A stretch of DNA of 64,000 bases from Bacillus inaquosorum KCTC 13429 (GCF_000332645.1 NZ_AMXN01000001.1:372001-436000); one strand, 5' to 3'; shown: positions 8,456 through 22,063, counted from the stretch's first letter. Numbers and translations are program-made. The notes: a model not told the origin generated them from the letters alone.

Positions 8456-9526
8456 TTAACCTTCCGACTGCTGAAGCTTGCTTGCCTGATCTTCAACAAT
8501 CAGCGCTTCAACCACTTCGTCAAGTTTTCCTTCAAGAATCTGATCAAGCTTTTGAATCGTCAGGCCGATTCTGTGATCCGTCACACGGTTTTGCGGGAAG
8601 TTGTATGTGCGGATACGCTCAGAGCGGTCACCTGATCCAACTGCTGATTTCCGTGTTTGATCATATTCAGCTTGGGCTTCCTGCTGAAATTTATCATAGA
8701 TTCTGGCACGGAGAACCTTCATTGCTTTTTCTTTGTTCTTGATTTGAGATTTTTCATCCTGGCATGATACAACAACACCTGTCGGCAAATGCGTCAGACG
8801 AACGGCAGACATTGTTGTGTTAACGCTTTGTCCGCCCGGTCCGCTTGATGCAAACGTATCGACTCGGATATCCTTCTCATGAATGTCAACCTCTACCTCT
8901 TCTGCCTCAGGAAGACATGCTACTGTTGCAGTTGATGTATGGATACGGCCGCCTGATTCTGTTTCCGGAACACGCTGTACGCGGTGGGCGCCGTTTTCAT
9001 ATTTGAGTTTAGAATATGCGCCACTTCCCGTAATCATAAAGATGATCTCTTTGTAGCCGCCGGTTCCGGTTACACTCGCTTCCATGACCTCTGTTTTCCA
9101 GCCTTGAAGCTCGGCATAACGGGAATACATTCTGTACAGGCTGCCCGCGAATAAAGCGGCTTCCTCGCCTCCCGCAGCTCCGCGGATCTCCATGATAACG
9201 TTTTTGTCGTCATTAGGATCTTTCGGGATCAGGAGCACTTTCAGGCGTTCTGACAGTGTTTCCGTTTCCTTCTGAAGTTCAGAAATCTCTTCCTTCACCA
9301 TGTCGCGCATCTCAGCGTCCAGCTTCTCTTCTAGCATCGCTTTTGCATCAGCCAGCTGTTCTGACGCATCTCTGTATTGTCTATATACGTCAACTGTTTC
9401 TTGTATATCAGATTGCTCTTTTGAATATTCTCTTAGCTTTTTCGGATCGTTGACTACTTCTGGATCGCTTAAAAGCTCATTTAATTTTTCGTATCGTTCT
9501 TCGATTGACTTTAAACGGTCTAACAC
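8456..9526 (-). CDS. prfA: Peptide chain release factor 1
   Basis: Recognises UAA and UAG stop codons and triggers peptide release. I start it at the GTG at 9526 because AGAGGTG lies six bases before it; the frame is open three codons further but that codon is part of the ribosome site. Length is 356 residues, as in B. subtilis. The GGQ motif is at 231–233 and the stop-codon-reading P-x-T motif (PET) at 187–189. Confidence 0.97.
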   Translation of the reverse strand: MLDRLKSIEERYEKLNELLSDPEVVNDPKKLREYSKEQSDIQETVDVYRQYRDASEQLADAKAMLEEKLDAEMRDMVKEEISELQKETETLSERLKVLLIPKDPNDDKNVIMEIRGAAGGEEAALFAGSLYRMYSRYAELQGWKTEVMEASVTGTGGYKEIIFMITGSGAYSKLKYENGAHRVQRVPETESGGRIHTSTATVACLPEAEEVEVDIHEKDIRVDTFASSGPGGQSVNTTMSAVRLTHLPTGVVVSCQDEKSQIKNKEKAMKVLRARIYDKFQQEAQAEYDQTRKSAVGSGDRSERIRTYNFPQNRVTDHRIGLTIQKLDQILEGKLDEVVEALIVEDQASKLQQSEG

Positions 9527-9651
9527 GGTCTTCACCTCTGTTTTCCTGTGCGTAACATTCTCATTATAGTATAGTGATTAACCCCAGTCAAAAGCATTTC
9601 AATCCCAGCTTGAAAAGCCTCCTCTGCTATACTGGGAATCGAGGAGGGATG

Positions 9652-10038
9652 ATGTTGCTGAAATCCATACATCACATTGCAATCATATGTTCAGATTATG
9701 AAAAGTCGAAAGCTTTCTACGTACATAAGCTTGGTTTTCAAGTCATTCAAGAAACGTACCGCGAAGAGCGCGGCTCCTATAAGCTTGATTTGTCGCTTAA
9801 CGGCACGTATGTCATTGAGCTGTTCTCGTTTCCCGATCCGCCCTCGCGCCAAACCCGGCCTGAAGCTGCAGGCCTGCGCCACCTTGCCTTCACAGTCAGC
9901 AGCTTGGATAAGGCGGTTCAGAAGCTTCATGAAAAAGGAATCGAAACAGAGCCGATCAGAATAGATCCGCTGACCGGCAAGCGTTTTACCTTCTTTTTTG
10001 ATCCGGACCAGCTTCCTTTAGAGCTGTATGAACAGTAA
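9652..10038 (+). CDS. ywkD: YwkD, glyoxalase/VOC superfamily protein
   Basis: A 128-residue vicinal-oxygen-chelate protein. Likely metal-ligand positions are in HHIAIICSDYEKSKAFY near the start and in the closing motif LPLELYE. The ribosome site is GAGGAGGG (9641–9648); ATG codons at 9649 and 9652 and a TTG at 9655 compete, the later ones having better spacing. The substrate is unknown. It is divergent from prfA and separated from racA by about 120 bp. Confidence 0.87.
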   Translation: MLLKSIHHIAIICSDYEKSKAFYVHKLGFQVIQETYREERGSYKLDLSLNGTYVIELFSFPDPPSRQTRPEAAGLRHLAFTVSSLDKAVQKLHEKGIETEPIRIDPLTGKRFTFFFDPDQLPLELYEQ

Positions 10039-10159
10039 CGGTTTTTGAAGAAAAAAAGGAGATACCCACTTTCTTTGCCGAATCTTTTCTTGTTTTGTCT
10101 AATAGGAAGGGAACCGCATTCTATGGTCGAATACCTAGCTAAAAAGGAGGTATGGGATC

Positions 10160-10714
10160 ATGAATACAAATATGGTAGCAAGTGAACTCGGCGTCTCCGC
10201 AAAAACGGTGCAGCGGTGGGTGAAGCAGCTGAATCTTCCGGCCGAACGCAATGAGCTTGGACACTATTCGTTTACGGCAGAAGATGTAAAGGTTCTAAAA
10301 TCTGTTCAAAAACAAATTTCTGAAGGCACGGCGATTCAGGATATTCATGTGCCGCAAAGCACTAAAAAGCGCACAGGCTTCCTTGTCCAAAAAACAAATA
10401 GCGACACAGAACGGAGAATCGAACAGCTCGAACAGAAACTCGACGCCCTTTTACAGCAAAAGCAGGACGAAAACGAGCTGCTGGCAAGGATCGGGGAACT
10501 GGAACGCCAGCTAAAACAAAAAGCCGATGAGGGTGTATCTTATCAGCTGCTTCAGCACCGCAGAGAAATTGATGACATCCTTGCAGACCTGCAATCACTG
10601 ACCTCGCAAATAAAAGAATTCACCGCCCAGCCGATCCCCGAGACTGCTGCTTCTTCTGAAAAAACAAAAACAAGAAAAAAACCGCTTTTGTCACTTTTCA
10701 AATTTCAAACCTAA
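10160..10714 (+). CDS. racA: Chromosome-anchoring protein RacA
   Basis: Tethers the origin region to the cell pole at sporulation, binding DNA and DivIVA. The 184 residues have an N-terminal MerR-like winged-helix domain ([20 protein letters not shown], about 5–24), a long central coiled coil (about 85–150, with heptads such as [16 protein letters not shown]) and a basic tail. A strong AAAAAGGAGGT site precedes the ATG. It is monocistronic and ends at the terminator shared with ywkB. Confidence 0.94.
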   Translation: MNTNMVASELGVSAKTVQRWVKQLNLPAERNELGHYSFTAEDVKVLKSVQKQISEGTAIQDIHVPQSTKKRTGFLVQKTNSDTERRIEQLEQKLDALLQQKQDENELLARIGELERQLKQKADEGVSYQLLQHRREIDDILADLQSLTSQIKEFTAQPIPETAASSEKTKTRKKPLLSLFKFQT

Positions 10715-10717
10715 AGT

Positions 10718-10747
10718 AAAAAAGCTCCCTTTACGGGGAGCTTTTTT
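10718..10747. terminator. Bidirectional terminator between racA and ywkB
   Basis: A 12-bp stem AAAAAAGCTCCC / GGGGAGCTTTTTT with a TTTAC loop, a few bases after the racA stop and just before the ywkB stop. Confidence 0.92.
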
Positions 10748-10749
10748 GA

Positions 10750-11709
10750 TTACGCAGTAAGCGCGATAATAATCGGAAGTGAAATCAATGACAGAATCGC
10801 ACTGACCACAAACGCAGTCGCAGTTTCTTCTTCTTGTTTCTCGAAACGAGTCGCAATCATGGCTGCTACGGCAGAACCAGGGAATGCAACAAGAAGGATC
10901 GCTTTTGTCATTTGGTCAGCTGGAAGTCCGACTGCAAGAGCAATCAGGAACATTAACGCAGGCTGAACCGCAACTTTTAGTAACGCAATACCGATAGCCG
11001 GCATACTGAGTTTGATTTTACGGATACCAACAGTAACACCGACAGCAAAGAGAGCAACACCAGATGTTGTGCTTCCAAGCTGATCAAGCATTTTAACACC
11101 CAGCTCAGGAAGAGTGAAGTTGAAAACCAGCACTAAGATCATACTGATTAACGGAGCAGCTGCAAGCGGCTCACAAAGGCCATGCAGGATTGATTTTCCT
11201 GTCATCTTCCAGAAGCTGTCGCCGTCCTTTTCGTTTTTCTTAGAAGACTCACCGACAGTAGCGATAATAATCGCAAGCGGATCAAGAATCGCGTTTACCA
11301 CGATACCTGTAACCGCGATCGGAATCGCAACTTCATTCGCCCCGAACAAGCTTCCCAATACAGGAATACCCATAAATGCGAATGTTGGCTGTGCAGAGTT
11401 CAAAGAAAATACAGATGAGTTCGTTAAATCATACTTCAAGATAAATCTGCAAACCAAAAGAATGATGATATAGAAACCAACAATCCCAATAATTAAAGAA
11501 ACCATCAATGGAACTTGTGATAAAAATTCACTTCTGGAAGTTGTCAAAATACCAGCGATAAAGTGAGCTGGAAGTGCGTATTTCGTTACTAACGTACTTA
11601 CCCCTTTTGCCGACTTGGCATCATAACTTCCAAAATGTCCTGCAAACCAACCCAGCACAATAACAAAGAATATCGGTGCCAGGAGGATTAAGATATCTAA
11701 GATGCTCAA
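10750..11709 (-). CDS. ywkB: YwkB, AEC-family transporter
   Basis: A 319-residue membrane protein of the auxin efflux carrier family with about ten helices in two halves. The family often carries organic acids. I start it at the TTG at 11709, six bases after GGAGGAG; a TTG five codons earlier overlaps that site. It follows maeA by 81 bp on the same strand, so the pair is probably one malate-use unit, with YwkB a candidate malate or related-acid carrier. That substrate is inferred from context. Confidence 0.88.
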   Translation of the reverse strand: MSILDILILLAPIFFVIVLGWFAGHFGSYDAKSAKGVSTLVTKYALPAHFIAGILTTSRSEFLSQVPLMVSLIIGIVGFYIIILLVCRFILKYDLTNSSVFSLNSAQPTFAFMGIPVLGSLFGANEVAIPIAVTGIVVNAILDPLAIIIATVGESSKKNEKDGDSFWKMTGKSILHGLCEPLAAAPLISMILVLVFNFTLPELGVKMLDQLGSTTSGVALFAVGVTVGIRKIKLSMPAIGIALLKVAVQPALMFLIALAVGLPADQMTKAILLVAFPGSAVAAMIATRFEKQEEETATAFVVSAILSLISLPIIIALTA

Positions 11710-11790
11710 AATATTCTCCTCCAAATCCTATGTCCGTATACTTTAGCTTTACAAAAAGCTTTCCCTCGGACGAAAAAATTTACTCGCTAA

Positions 11791-13539
<1,749 letters not shown>

Positions 13540-13720
13540 CTAAAATATGACCGATCATGATCTTTATGCGACTTTGTGACAATTATTCGAACAATGTCTC
13601 AAAACTATTTACATTACGTTAGTTATTTTATGCCTGTCAAAATCAAAATTCAAGAGAAGAAAATTACTTAATTTTTTAATACACTTAATTAAATTTTTTA
13701 ATTGGATGTTATCAGAATAT

Positions 13721-13750
13721 AAAAAAAACACCGGTGTTTTCACACGGTGC
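13721..13750 (-). terminator. Probable terminator of tdk
   Basis: Read on the minus strand, CACCG (plus-strand 13745–13749) can pair with CGGTG and is followed by eight T residues. The stem is only five base pairs, and part of it is also a self-complementary CACCGGTG. Confidence 0.5.
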
Positions 13751-13777
13751 TTTCTATCTTTTTACCCATGTTTTGGG

Positions 13778-14365
13778 TTAATTTTTAGATTTTCCTGGGA
13801 CTTCGTGATGATGTCTGCATCTTGCTTCATACGATTCGGATGCGCCCACCTTTATGACCGGATCATCGTAAGAAGCAGGTTTGCCGTCAATCAGGCGCTG
13901 TGTTCTGCTCGCCGGTGATCCGCAGACGGAACAGACGGCTTGCAGCTTCGTCACACTTTCCGCAATCGCCATAATATCCGGGACGACACCGAACGGCTCT
14001 CCTCTAAAATCCATATCAAGACCCGCTGCAATCACACGGTAGCCTTTATCGGCAAGAGATGATAATACCTCAACAATGTCTTGGTCAAAAAACTGCACTT
14101 CATCAACCGCAATCACATCCGTACTCTCACTGATGTGATCCCAAATGTCCGCAGCAGAAGAAATGGCATAGCTCGTCATGGATGTTCCATTATGGGAGAC
14201 AACAGCATCTTCGCTGTAGCGATTATCAATCACAGGCTTAAATACCCTGACTTCCTGCTTGGCGTAAGTCGCTCTCTTCACTCTTCTGATCAGCTCTTCA
14301 GATTTCCCCGAGAACATGCTGCCGCAAATCAGCTCAAGCCACCCGCTTTGTTTCATTATGTACAT
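13778..14365 (-). CDS. tdk: Thymidine kinase
   Basis: Phosphorylates thymidine in salvage. The 195-residue type II enzyme has a P-loop GSMFSGKS (15–22), the VDEVQFF Mg-binding segment near residue 90, the lasso region around [11 protein letters not shown], and C-terminal zinc-binding cysteines (CSVCG and CRHHH). It lies 88 bp downstream of rpmE, separated by the rpmE terminator. A start four codons downstream (MKQSGWL) is also possible. Confidence 0.95.
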   Translation of the reverse strand: MYIMKQSGWLELICGSMFSGKSEELIRRVKRATYAKQEVRVFKPVIDNRYSEDAVVSHNGTSMTSYAISSAADIWDHISESTDVIAVDEVQFFDQDIVEVLSSLADKGYRVIAAGLDMDFRGEPFGVVPDIMAIAESVTKLQAVCSVCGSPASRTQRLIDGKPASYDDPVIKVGASESYEARCRHHHEVPGKSKN

Positions 14366-14409
14366 AGGCTCCGCTCCCCTCTCTCTGCCAGCTGTGTTTT
14401 AGACAATAT

Positions 14410-14441
14410 AAAAAACAGGCAAGACTGCTTCCTGCCTGTTG
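14410..14441 (-). terminator. Terminator of rpmE
   Basis: Minus-strand hairpin AACAGGC / GCCTGTT with a run of T residues after it, 13 bp past the rpmE stop. Confidence 0.85.
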
Positions 14442-14453
14442 AAAAATCTATTA

Positions 14454-14750
<297 letters not shown>

Positions 14751-14772
14751 TTACTTCTTTTGCAAATACAAT

Positions 14773-16056
14773 TTATCTTCTAGCAGATGATAGATTTGCC
14801 TGTTTCCATTCTTGATTGAGAATATCGAAAAATTCCTGGTTTGTTTTGGTTTTTTTCATTTTTCTCATGAATTTTTCTGCGAAATCAGGTGAATCAGACA
14901 TCGTTTTGCGGATCGACCATAAACGATCAAGATGCTCTTTAGGCACAAGCAGCTCTTCCTTGCGCGTTCCTGAACGGCGGATATCGATGGCCGGGAAGAT
15001 GCGGCGCTCTGCCAGAGAGCGGTCAAGGTGTAGCTCCATGTTGCCTGTTCCCTTGAATTCTTCATAAATGACATCATCCATACGTGACCCTGTATCGACA
15101 AGAGCCGTAGCAAGGATGGTTAAGCTGCCGCCCTCTTCGATATTTCTCGCTGCCCCGAAGAAGCGTTTCGGACGGTGGAACGCTGCTGGGTCAATCCCTC
15201 CGGAAAGCGTTCTTCCGCTCGGCGGAATCACTAAGTTGTAGGCGCGGGCAAGGCGTGTGATGCTGTCCATCAGGATGATGACATCTTTTTTATGTTCCAC
15301 GAGACGCATTGCGCGCTCAAGCACAAGCTCGGCCACTTTGATATGGTTTTCCGGCACTTCATCAAACGTTGAGCTGACGACATCACCAGCTACAGAACGC
15401 TCGATATCGGTTACTTCCTCCGGTCTTTCATCGATCAAAAGCACAATGAGCTCTGCTTCAGGCTGATTCGCTGTAATGCTGTTGGCAATTTCCTTCAGCA
15501 GCATCGTTTTTCCGGCTTTTGGCGGCGCAACAATCAAACCGCGCTGTCCAAATCCGACCGGCGCCATCATATCCATAATTCTTGTAGACAAGAAGTTCGG
15601 CTTTGTTTCAAGCACCATTTGACGATCTGGATAAAGAGGTGTAAGCGCCGGGAAATGCACACGCTCTTTTGCTGATTCAGGATCATCTCCATTCACTGCT
15701 TCAACGTGCAAAAGTCCATAGTAACGCTCATTTTCTTTCGGCGGGCGAACCTTGCCTGAAACTTTGTCTCCGTTTCGCAAATCGAAACGGCGGATTTGTG
15801 AAGCTGAGATATAAATGTCTTCTGAGCTTGGAGAGTAGTTGATCGGTCTCAGGAAGCCGAAACCTTCAGACTGGATGATCTCAAGAACGCCTTCCATAAA
15901 CAGCAGATCTTCCTGTTCTGCATTCGCTTTCAGAATGGCGAAAATGAGTTCTTTTTTTGTCAGTTTGCTGTAGTAGGAGATTTTATAATGTCTTGCAAGT
16001 TCATAAAGCTCTTTTAATTTCATATTTTCCAAAGAGGAAATAGATACGTCTTTCAT
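14773..16056 (-). CDS. rho: Transcription termination factor Rho
   Basis: Hexameric RNA helicase that ends untranslated or antisense transcripts. The 427 residues show an N-terminal Rho domain, a cold-shock-like RNA-binding fold (about 50–120, with GFGFLRP), a Walker A motif APPKAGKT (177–184) and a Walker B segment ending LLIDERPEE. It is monocistronic, with 405 bp of non-coding DNA upstream. Confidence 0.97.
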   Translation of the reverse strand: MKDVSISSLENMKLKELYELARHYKISYYSKLTKKELIFAILKANAEQEDLLFMEGVLEIIQSEGFGFLRPINYSPSSEDIYISASQIRRFDLRNGDKVSGKVRPPKENERYYGLLHVEAVNGDDPESAKERVHFPALTPLYPDRQMVLETKPNFLSTRIMDMMAPVGFGQRGLIVAPPKAGKTMLLKEIANSITANQPEAELIVLLIDERPEEVTDIERSVAGDVVSSTFDEVPENHIKVAELVLERAMRLVEHKKDVIILMDSITRLARAYNLVIPPSGRTLSGGIDPAAFHRPKRFFGAARNIEEGGSLTILATALVDTGSRMDDVIYEEFKGTGNMELHLDRSLAERRIFPAIDIRRSGTRKEELLVPKEHLDRLWSIRKTMSDSPDFAEKFMRKMKKTKTNQEFFDILNQEWKQANLSSARR

Positions 16057-16353
16057 AAAAACACCACGCTTTTCATAGTCAATATCTTACTCTGCACATG
16101 TAAATCTGCTGCTTTTGCACAACATCCGCCAAAGCACATTCTTTTTTTAACATAAAGGAACTTCTATCGGTAACACTTCCACCCATGATCGGCGCTTTTG
16201 TTAAAAGGATTGTCTTAATGAGTTTTGAAGGAAGCGAGGACAAAAACATGAGAAGATCAATACTTATATCGTCTGTATGCGGTAGAAATTGAAACTTTCC
16301 TAGTGCTTAAAAGAAGGAATTACGCAGTAAAAATCGCAGCACTCTTTATTTTT

Positions 16354-16389
16354 ACCTTATTTCAAAAAATTATTCAACTGAAATAAGGT
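16354..16389. repeat. Perfect 11-bp inverted repeat upstream of rho
   Basis: ACCTTATTTCA (16354–16364) and TGAAATAAGGT (16379–16389) are separated by 14 AT-rich bases. On the plus strand four T residues follow (counting the last stem base), so it may be a weak terminator of antisense transcription or a protein-binding site. Confidence 0.6.
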
Positions 16390-16430
16390 TTTGACACGGA
16401 ATTGATAGAGTTGACTCTTTTCTGCAAAAG

Positions 16431-16455
16431 AAAAGCGGGCTCACACCCGCTTTTT
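16431..16455 (-). terminator. Terminator of glpX
   Basis: A 9-bp stem AAAAGCGGG / CCCGCTTTT with a six-base loop lies just after the glpX stop, with T residues following on the minus strand. Confidence 0.9.
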
Positions 16456-16461
16456 CTTTTT

Positions 16462-17427
16462 TTATGGACGGATTACAAGATTTGGTTTCTTTTTCAGGCT
16501 GTGTCTGCCGTCAACGAAGCGGACTGTGCCTGATTTTGCACGGATAACTAAGCTTTCAGTTGTGCCGACAGAGCCTTTGAATTGAACGCCTTTTAACAGC
16601 TCGCCGTCAGTTACCCCGGTAGCTGCAAAAATCGCGTCATCACCCTTCACAAGGTCTTCCATACGGAGGACTTTGCTTAAATCAAGGCCCATTTTGTGGC
16701 AGCGTGTGATTTCTTCATCGCTTTGCGGAAGAAGTTTACCGATAATTTCTCCGCCCAGCGCTTTTAACGCAACAGCAGAAAGCACACCCTCAGGAGCTCC
16801 GCCTGATCCGAACAGGATGTCAACGCCCGTGTGGTCGAAAGCCGTGTTGATGGCGCCTGCGACATCGCCATCATTGATCAATTTGATTCTGGCGCCGGCC
16901 TCACGAAGCTCGGAAATAATTTTTGCGTGTCTTTCACGGTTTAAGATTGTGGCAACGACGTCCTCAACGTCCTTATTTTTCGCCTTTGCCACCGCTTTAA
17001 GGTTATCAATGACAGGTGCTTCAATATCAATACAGCCCACCGCTTCTGGACCGACTGCGATTTTTTGCATATACATGTCAGGAGCGTTCAGAAGCGTGCC
17101 GTGGTCTGCGACCGCGATAACCGTCAGCGCGTTCCAGCCGCCGCTTGCTAGGATGTTTGTGCCTTCAAGAGGGTCAACTGCGACATCGACGCGCGGGCCG
17201 TACCCGTTTCCGAGTTTTTCCCCGATATACAGCATCGGCGCCTCGTCCATTTCTCCTTCACCGATCACAACGGTTCCTTTCATCGGAACTGTATCAAAAA
17301 CGTCTCTCATTGCGCTTGTTGCCGCTTCATCAGCCTCATCTTTTTTCCCCCGGCCCATCCATCTTGCAGATGCCAATGCCGCAGCTTCAGTCACACGTAC
17401 CAATTCCATTGATAAACTTCTTTCCAT
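16462..17427 (-). CDS. glpX: Fructose-1,6-bisphosphatase, class II
   Basis: Hydrolyses fructose-1,6-bisphosphate in gluconeogenesis. The 321 residues match GlpX (YwjI). Metal and substrate motifs are visible: [11 protein letters not shown] near residue 55, DPLEGTN near 85 and GSGGAPEGV near 190. I chose the ATG at 17427, about 11 bases after AGGAG; the frame is open seven more codons without a better site. It begins 30 bp after murAB ends, so the two are probably co-transcribed. Confidence 0.95.
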   Translation of the reverse strand: MERSLSMELVRVTEAAALASARWMGRGKKDEADEAATSAMRDVFDTVPMKGTVVIGEGEMDEAPMLYIGEKLGNGYGPRVDVAVDPLEGTNILASGGWNALTVIAVADHGTLLNAPDMYMQKIAVGPEAVGCIDIEAPVIDNLKAVAKAKNKDVEDVVATILNRERHAKIISELREAGARIKLINDGDVAGAINTAFDHTGVDILFGSGGAPEGVLSAVALKALGGEIIGKLLPQSDEEITRCHKMGLDLSKVLRMEDLVKGDDAIFAATGVTDGELLKGVQFKGSVGTTESLVIRAKSGTVRFVDGRHSLKKKPNLVIRP

Positions 17428-17457
17428 TTCAACACGATCTCCTCTCACAAGAAACCA

Positions 17458-18747
17458 TTATGAATTTTGAAGCTGTTCTATTTCTTCGTCAGTCATTCTT
17501 TCACGCCAGATTGTTGCTCCTAGCCCCTCGAGCTTCTTCTCAAGGGTGCTGTATCCGCGGTCAATATGCTCCAAGCCCGTAATTTCCGTGACGCCGTCAG
17601 CCATCAGGCCGGCTACGACCAGACAGGCTCCGGCACGCAGATCGCTCGCCTTCACTTTTGCGCCTTGAAGCTCGACAGGACCTGTGATGATGGCAGATCT
17701 GCCTTCTACTTTCATATTGGCACCCATCCGTCTCAGCTCATCAATGTGCTTGAATCTTGCCGAGTAAATGGTGTCCGTGACGACGCTTGTCCCTTTTGCC
17801 CTTGTCAGGAGCGCCGTCATCGGCTGCTGCAAATCAGTCGGAAAGCCCGGGTATACAAGAGTTTTGACGTCAACCGGCTTTAAGTGCTTCTGCCCGCCGA
17901 CAATGAGAAGCTGGTCGTCGCTTGTTTCGATATGATAGCCCATTTCTCTCAGCTTTGCCGTTAACGACTCAAGATGAGTGGGAATCACATTATCGATAAT
18001 GACTTCCTTGCCCATTGCAGCCCCTGCAATCATAAATGTCCCGGCCTCAATTCTGTCCGGAATGATCGTATGCTTGCAGCCGTGCAGTTCCTTCACGCCA
18101 TCGATTCGGATCACATTGGTTCCCGCACCTTTGATTTTGGCGCCCATGCTTGTAAGCAGTGTCGCGACATCAATGATCTCAGGCTCCTTGGCAGCGTTTT
18201 CGATGATCGTTTTTCCTTCTGCCAAAACAGCGGCAAGCATAATGTTAATGGTTGCCCCTACGCTTACGACATCTAGATAAATGCGTGCGCCTCTCAGCCT
18301 TTCAGCACGCAAATAAATGGCGCCTTGTTCATTGGTTACTTCAGCTCCAAGTGCTTCAAAGCCTTTAATATGCTGGTCAATCGGACGGGGGCCCAAGTGG
18401 CAGCCGCCGGGCAATCCGATGACGGCCTGCTTGAAGCGGCCGAGCATCGCCCCCATTAAATAATACGACGCGCGAAGCTTTTTTACTTTTCCGTTAGGAA
18501 GCGGCATGCTGATCATCGACGTGGGGTCAACAACCATTTCCCCATTCTCAAAATGCACGTTGCCGCCGATTTCCTTTAACAGGTCACGCAGCGTTTCAAT
18601 ATCTGAAATCTCTGGAAGCCCTTCAATTGTCACCTCGGAATTTGCCAAAATGGTTGCAGGTATTAATGCAACAGCACTGTTTTTAGCGCCGCTGATATGT
18701 ACTGTACCGTTTAACGAGTCACCGCCGGCAATATTCAACTTTTCCAT
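17458..18747 (-). CDS. murAB: UDP-N-acetylglucosamine 1-carboxyvinyltransferase 2
   Basis: First committed step of peptidoglycan precursor synthesis, transferring enolpyruvate from PEP. The 429 residues contain SGAKNSA (K22, N23) and the active-site loop LPGGCHLG with catalytic C116, the fosfomycin target. Low-GC Gram-positive bacteria carry two such enzymes; the position between tal and glpX marks this as the second (MurAB/MurZ). GGAAGGAG precedes the ATG. Confidence 0.95.
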   Translation of the reverse strand: MEKLNIAGGDSLNGTVHISGAKNSAVALIPATILANSEVTIEGLPEISDIETLRDLLKEIGGNVHFENGEMVVDPTSMISMPLPNGKVKKLRASYYLMGAMLGRFKQAVIGLPGGCHLGPRPIDQHIKGFEALGAEVTNEQGAIYLRAERLRGARIYLDVVSVGATINIMLAAVLAEGKTIIENAAKEPEIIDVATLLTSMGAKIKGAGTNVIRIDGVKELHGCKHTIIPDRIEAGTFMIAGAAMGKEVIIDNVIPTHLESLTAKLREMGYHIETSDDQLLIVGGQKHLKPVDVKTLVYPGFPTDLQQPMTALLTRAKGTSVVTDTIYSARFKHIDELRRMGANMKVEGRSAIITGPVELQGAKVKASDLRAGACLVVAGLMADGVTEITGLEHIDRGYSTLEKKLEGLGATIWRERMTDEEIEQLQNS

Positions 18748-19125
18748 GATAGTCTCCTTCCATAAGAAGATAGCTGCGGAGCTAAATAAAATGTCATTTT
18801 ATTCTGTCTCTGCAAATAAAGCTCATGTCCAAAATCTAGCCAATTCGAAGAGAAAGAATACAACACATTGTAAAATATCAGGAAGAAAATAGCGAAGCTT
18901 TGCGGGGCACAGGTTTCGAAAATTGCACAGAGACCCGCCGGCTCAAGAGACATCGTCGTCATCCGGCAAAAGCAGTACGCAAACCCTTCATTCCGATATC
19001 AGCTTCTGCAGCCCAATGATTCCTTCTCTGTAAAGCGGCGTTTGCATCTGAAGGTCCGCTGTATCAGGACGGTGAAAAACAAAGGCCGCGGCAAACAGGC
19101 ATAAAGCTGTTTGCCGTCCTTTGCA
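18748..19125. other. Non-coding stretch between murAB and tal
   Basis: 378 bp holding the tal hairpin (19088–19115) and presumably the murAB promoter. Open frames here (one of 75 codons reaching into murAB on the minus strand) have no ribosome site or recognisable product. Nothing else was seen. Confidence 0.6.
19088..19115 (-). terminator. Probable terminator of tal
   Basis: A 10-bp perfect stem CGGCAAACAG / CTGTTTGCCG with an eight-base loop, 10 bp after the tal stop. On the minus strand it is followed after a few bases by TTTGTTTTT. Confidence 0.75.
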
Positions 19126-19821
<696 letters not shown>

Positions 19822-19835
19822 CTAAAGATAGACGG

Positions 19836-19866
19836 AAAACCGCCTGTCAAGCTGTCAGGCGGCTAT
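19836..19866 (-). terminator. Terminator of fbaA
   Basis: Minus-strand stem CCGCCTG / CAGGCGG with inner pairing, followed by TTTT, shortly after the fbaA stop. Confidence 0.88.
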
Positions 19867-19882
19867 AAACGTTCCAATTGAA

Positions 19883-20740
19883 TTAAGCTTGGTTTGAAGA
19901 ACCAAATTCACGCATTTTACCGATAACTGTTTCTTTGATCGCTTCACGAGCTGGTCCAAGATATTTACGTGGATCGTACTCGTCAGGCTTAGCTGCCAAT
20001 GTTTCGCGAACAGCTTTTGCAGAAGAAATTTGGTTTTCAGTATTCACGTTGATTTTAGCTGTACCAAGTGAGATTGATTTTTTGATGTCAGCAGTCGGAA
20101 TTCCAGTACCGCCGTGAAGAACTAGCGGAAGACCAGTTGATTTTCCGATCTCTTCCATTTCTTTGAAGCCAAGGTTTGGCTCACCTTTGTAAGGGCCGTG
20201 AACAGAACCTAATGCAGGTGCAAGGCAGTCGATGCCAGTGCGCTCAACAAGCTCTTGGCACTCTTTAGGATCAGCGTAGATTACGCCTTCAGCGATAACG
20301 TCATCTTCTTGTCCGCCTACTGTTCCAAGCTCAGCTTCTACAGATACTCCGTGGAAATGAGCAAGCTCAACAACTTTAGAAGTTGTTGCTACGTTTTCTT
20401 CAAATGGATGGTGAGAAGCGTCGATCATTACAGATGTGAAACCTGCATGAATCGCTTTCGCACAAGATTCAAAGCTTGAACCGTGGTCTAAGTGAATCGC
20501 AACAGGAACTGTCACTTTGTACTCTTCCATAAGTGCTTTTACCATAGCTACGACTGTTTTGAAGCCGCCCATGTAGCGTCCCGCACCTTCGGAAACACCA
20601 AGGATCACTGGAGATTTTTCTTCTTCAGCTGCTTGTAAAATCGCTTGAGTAAACTCAAGGTTGTTTAAGTTAAATTGTCCTACAGCATAACCTTTTTCTT
20701 TAGCTGTATTCAACATTTCCGTCATAGAAACTAAAGGCAT
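19883..20740 (-). CDS. fbaA: Fructose-bisphosphate aldolase, class II
   Basis: Zinc-dependent glycolytic and gluconeogenic aldolase with 285 residues. HLDHGSS carries catalytic D85 and zinc ligands including H86; GSVHGPYKG and VLHGGTG near residues 180 and 210 supply further ligands. I chose the ATG at 20740, preceded by AAGGAGGAC; the frame is open further upstream without a site. Strong biased codon use fits a highly expressed gene. spo0F lies upstream with a 179-bp gap. Confidence 0.97.
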   Translation of the reverse strand: MPLVSMTEMLNTAKEKGYAVGQFNLNNLEFTQAILQAAEEEKSPVILGVSEGAGRYMGGFKTVVAMVKALMEEYKVTVPVAIHLDHGSSFESCAKAIHAGFTSVMIDASHHPFEENVATTSKVVELAHFHGVSVEAELGTVGGQEDDVIAEGVIYADPKECQELVERTGIDCLAPALGSVHGPYKGEPNLGFKEMEEIGKSTGLPLVLHGGTGIPTADIKKSISLGTAKINVNTENQISSAKAVRETLAAKPDEYDPRKYLGPAREAIKETVIGKMREFGSSNQA

Positions 20741-20919
20741 GTCGAATGTCCTCCTTATGTAGCCTGATTGTCTTCTAGCGAAAAAAGCTTTCCACCCTAG
20801 CATGACCCATCTATTGCTGTCATATGTAAATACCAGATCGCTTTTTCTCCATAACTAGAATACCAACTTTTCGACAAATCGGCAACACAATGACATGATT
20901 CATTTGTTTCTTCTTTTTG

Positions 20920-21294
20920 TCAATTAGACTTCAGGGGCAGATATTTTTTTACGGCATCTCTGATTTCGTCGATGTCAAACGGCTTCGCAAAGTGCGTCAA
21001 AGCGCCCAGTTCCTTTGATTCCTGGATCATGTCGAGCTCTCCGTATGCCGTCATGATGATCACCCGGATGTTTTCATCAATGACCTTCATCCGTTTTAAG
21101 ATTTCGATACCGTCCATGCCGGGAATTTTCATGTCCAGAAGCACAAGGTCGGGCCGTTCTTTTGTCACGATGTCAAGCGCCTGCAGACCGTTTGCAGCCT
21201 GAAACGTCTGGTAGCCTTCTTTATTGAATACTTCGTTAAGCAAAATACGTATGCCGTATTGATCATCAACGATTAAAATTTTTTCATTCATCAT
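20920..21294 (-). CDS. spo0F: Sporulation phosphorelay response regulator Spo0F
   Basis: Accepts phosphate from the Kin sensor kinases and passes it to Spo0B in the sporulation phosphorelay; Rap phosphatases drain it. The protein is a 124-residue receiver domain without an output domain: D10/D11 acidic pocket, phosphorylated D54 (VLLD), and K104 in FAKPFD. I chose the ATG at 21294 after GGGGTG. Upstream are a Spo0A box and a sigma-H-like promoter. Confidence 0.97.
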   Translation of the reverse strand: MMNEKILIVDDQYGIRILLNEVFNKEGYQTFQAANGLQALDIVTKERPDLVLLDMKIPGMDGIEILKRMKVIDENIRVIIMTAYGELDMIQESKELGALTHFAKPFDIDEIRDAVKKYLPLKSN

Positions 21295-21314
21295 TTTACA
21301 CCCCAATATTATGA

Positions 21315-21326
21315 TTTTCGTCAAAA
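21315..21326 (-). promoter_or_regulatory. Spo0A box upstream of spo0F
   Basis: Minus-strand TTTTGACGAAAA contains TGACGAA, matching the 0A-box core TGNCGAA. It lies about 20 bp before the spo0F start, downstream of the sigma-H-like promoter. A weaker copy (TGTCGTA) lies near 21,390–21,400. Control of spo0F by Spo0A is established. Confidence 0.75.
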
Positions 21327-21342
21327 GTAAGCAGTAGTGTAT

Positions 21343-21373
21343 GTATTCTGTTTGATTTTCCTATTTCCTTTAA
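21343..21373 (-). promoter_or_regulatory. Candidate sigma-H promoter of spo0F
   Basis: Minus-strand AAAGGAAAT (-35 pattern RNAGGAWWW) is followed by ACAGAATAC (-10 pattern RNNGAATWW) at the usual distance. spo0F is a known sigma-H gene. Confidence 0.7.
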
Positions 21374-21459
21374 TTATAATAGTCTACTTTACGACATTTT
21401 CTGAGCATTTTCTCTTTTGTTGTATACTGATATTGTACGTTATAAAGGAGGATTCACTT

Positions 21460-21981
21460 ATGTTGAAAATATTTACGACGCAGTTAACAGGTATTTTTTC
21501 CCGCATTCAGGATAAGGAATCTGACGCGATTGAAGATGGGGCGCGGCTGCTTGCTCAAGCGGTGATCAGCGGGCATTCCATTTATTTATATGGAGCTAAT
21601 GAGCTTCAGGGCGTCTTTTATGAGGCCACCGAAAGCAAAGAACCCTTCCCATCCATCAAAGCCTTTCCAGAAAGCGCTGAGGAAGTGACAGAAAGCGACA
21701 GGGTGCTGATGTTTTGTTCAGGGACGGGCACAGCCGAAGAGCAGGCGCTTGCGAAAGAGCTTTATGAAAAAGGTGCGGGAGTCGTATGCGTATCGCCGGC
21801 AGCTAAAGACAGTACGGGAATTGAACAATATTGTGATGTGCATATTGATTCTAAATTAAAAATGCCGCTTGTGCCCGATGAAGACGGCACCCGTTACGGA
21901 TTTCCCTCTTTAATGACTGCACTGTATGTCTACCATGCTTTATCGTTCACATTAAAAGAAATTCTGCAAGAGTATGCATAA
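21460..21981 (+). CDS. ywjG: YwjG, DUF2529 family protein
   Basis: A 173-residue soluble protein with an alpha/beta layout like SIS-type sugar-phosphate-binding domains (SIYLYGANELQGVFYEA, VLMFCSGTGTAEEQ, VVCVSPAA). No function is assigned. The ATG at 21460 follows an excellent AAAGGAGG site. It is divergent from spo0F and convergent with pyrG. Confidence 0.87.
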   Translation: MLKIFTTQLTGIFSRIQDKESDAIEDGARLLAQAVISGHSIYLYGANELQGVFYEATESKEPFPSIKAFPESAEEVTESDRVLMFCSGTGTAEEQALAKELYEKGAGVVCVSPAAKDSTGIEQYCDVHIDSKLKMPLVPDEDGTRYGFPSLMTALYVYHALSFTLKEILQEYA

Positions 21982-22020
21982 TATCTTATTGTACATGCTG
22001 TCTCTTGCCGGAAACAAATA

Positions 22021-22062
22021 AAAAAGACTTGCCCGCTTTTGACAAACGGCAAGTCTTTTTTT
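22021..22062. terminator. Bidirectional terminator between ywjG and pyrG
   Basis: Perfect 13-bp stem AAAAAGACTTGCC / GGCAAGTCTTTTT, with T runs on both strands. Confidence 0.92.
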
Positions 22063-22063
22063 A

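Larger units (their letters stand above)
16057..16461. other. Non-coding stretch between glpX and rho
   Basis: 405 bp without a convincing gene. It holds the glpX terminator (16431–16455), an 11-bp perfect inverted repeat (16354–16389) and presumably the rho promoter and leader. A plus-strand ATG at 16249 opens only 14 codons and is not called. Confidence 0.6.

Noticed and set aside
16249-16293. Short plus-strand frame of 14 codons between glpX and rho
   Set aside because: Too short, weak ribosome site and no similarity to known small proteins.
18735-18962. 75-codon minus-strand frame overlapping the murAB start
   Set aside because: No ribosome site, no recognisable domain, and it overlaps the murAB leader and start; chance frame.
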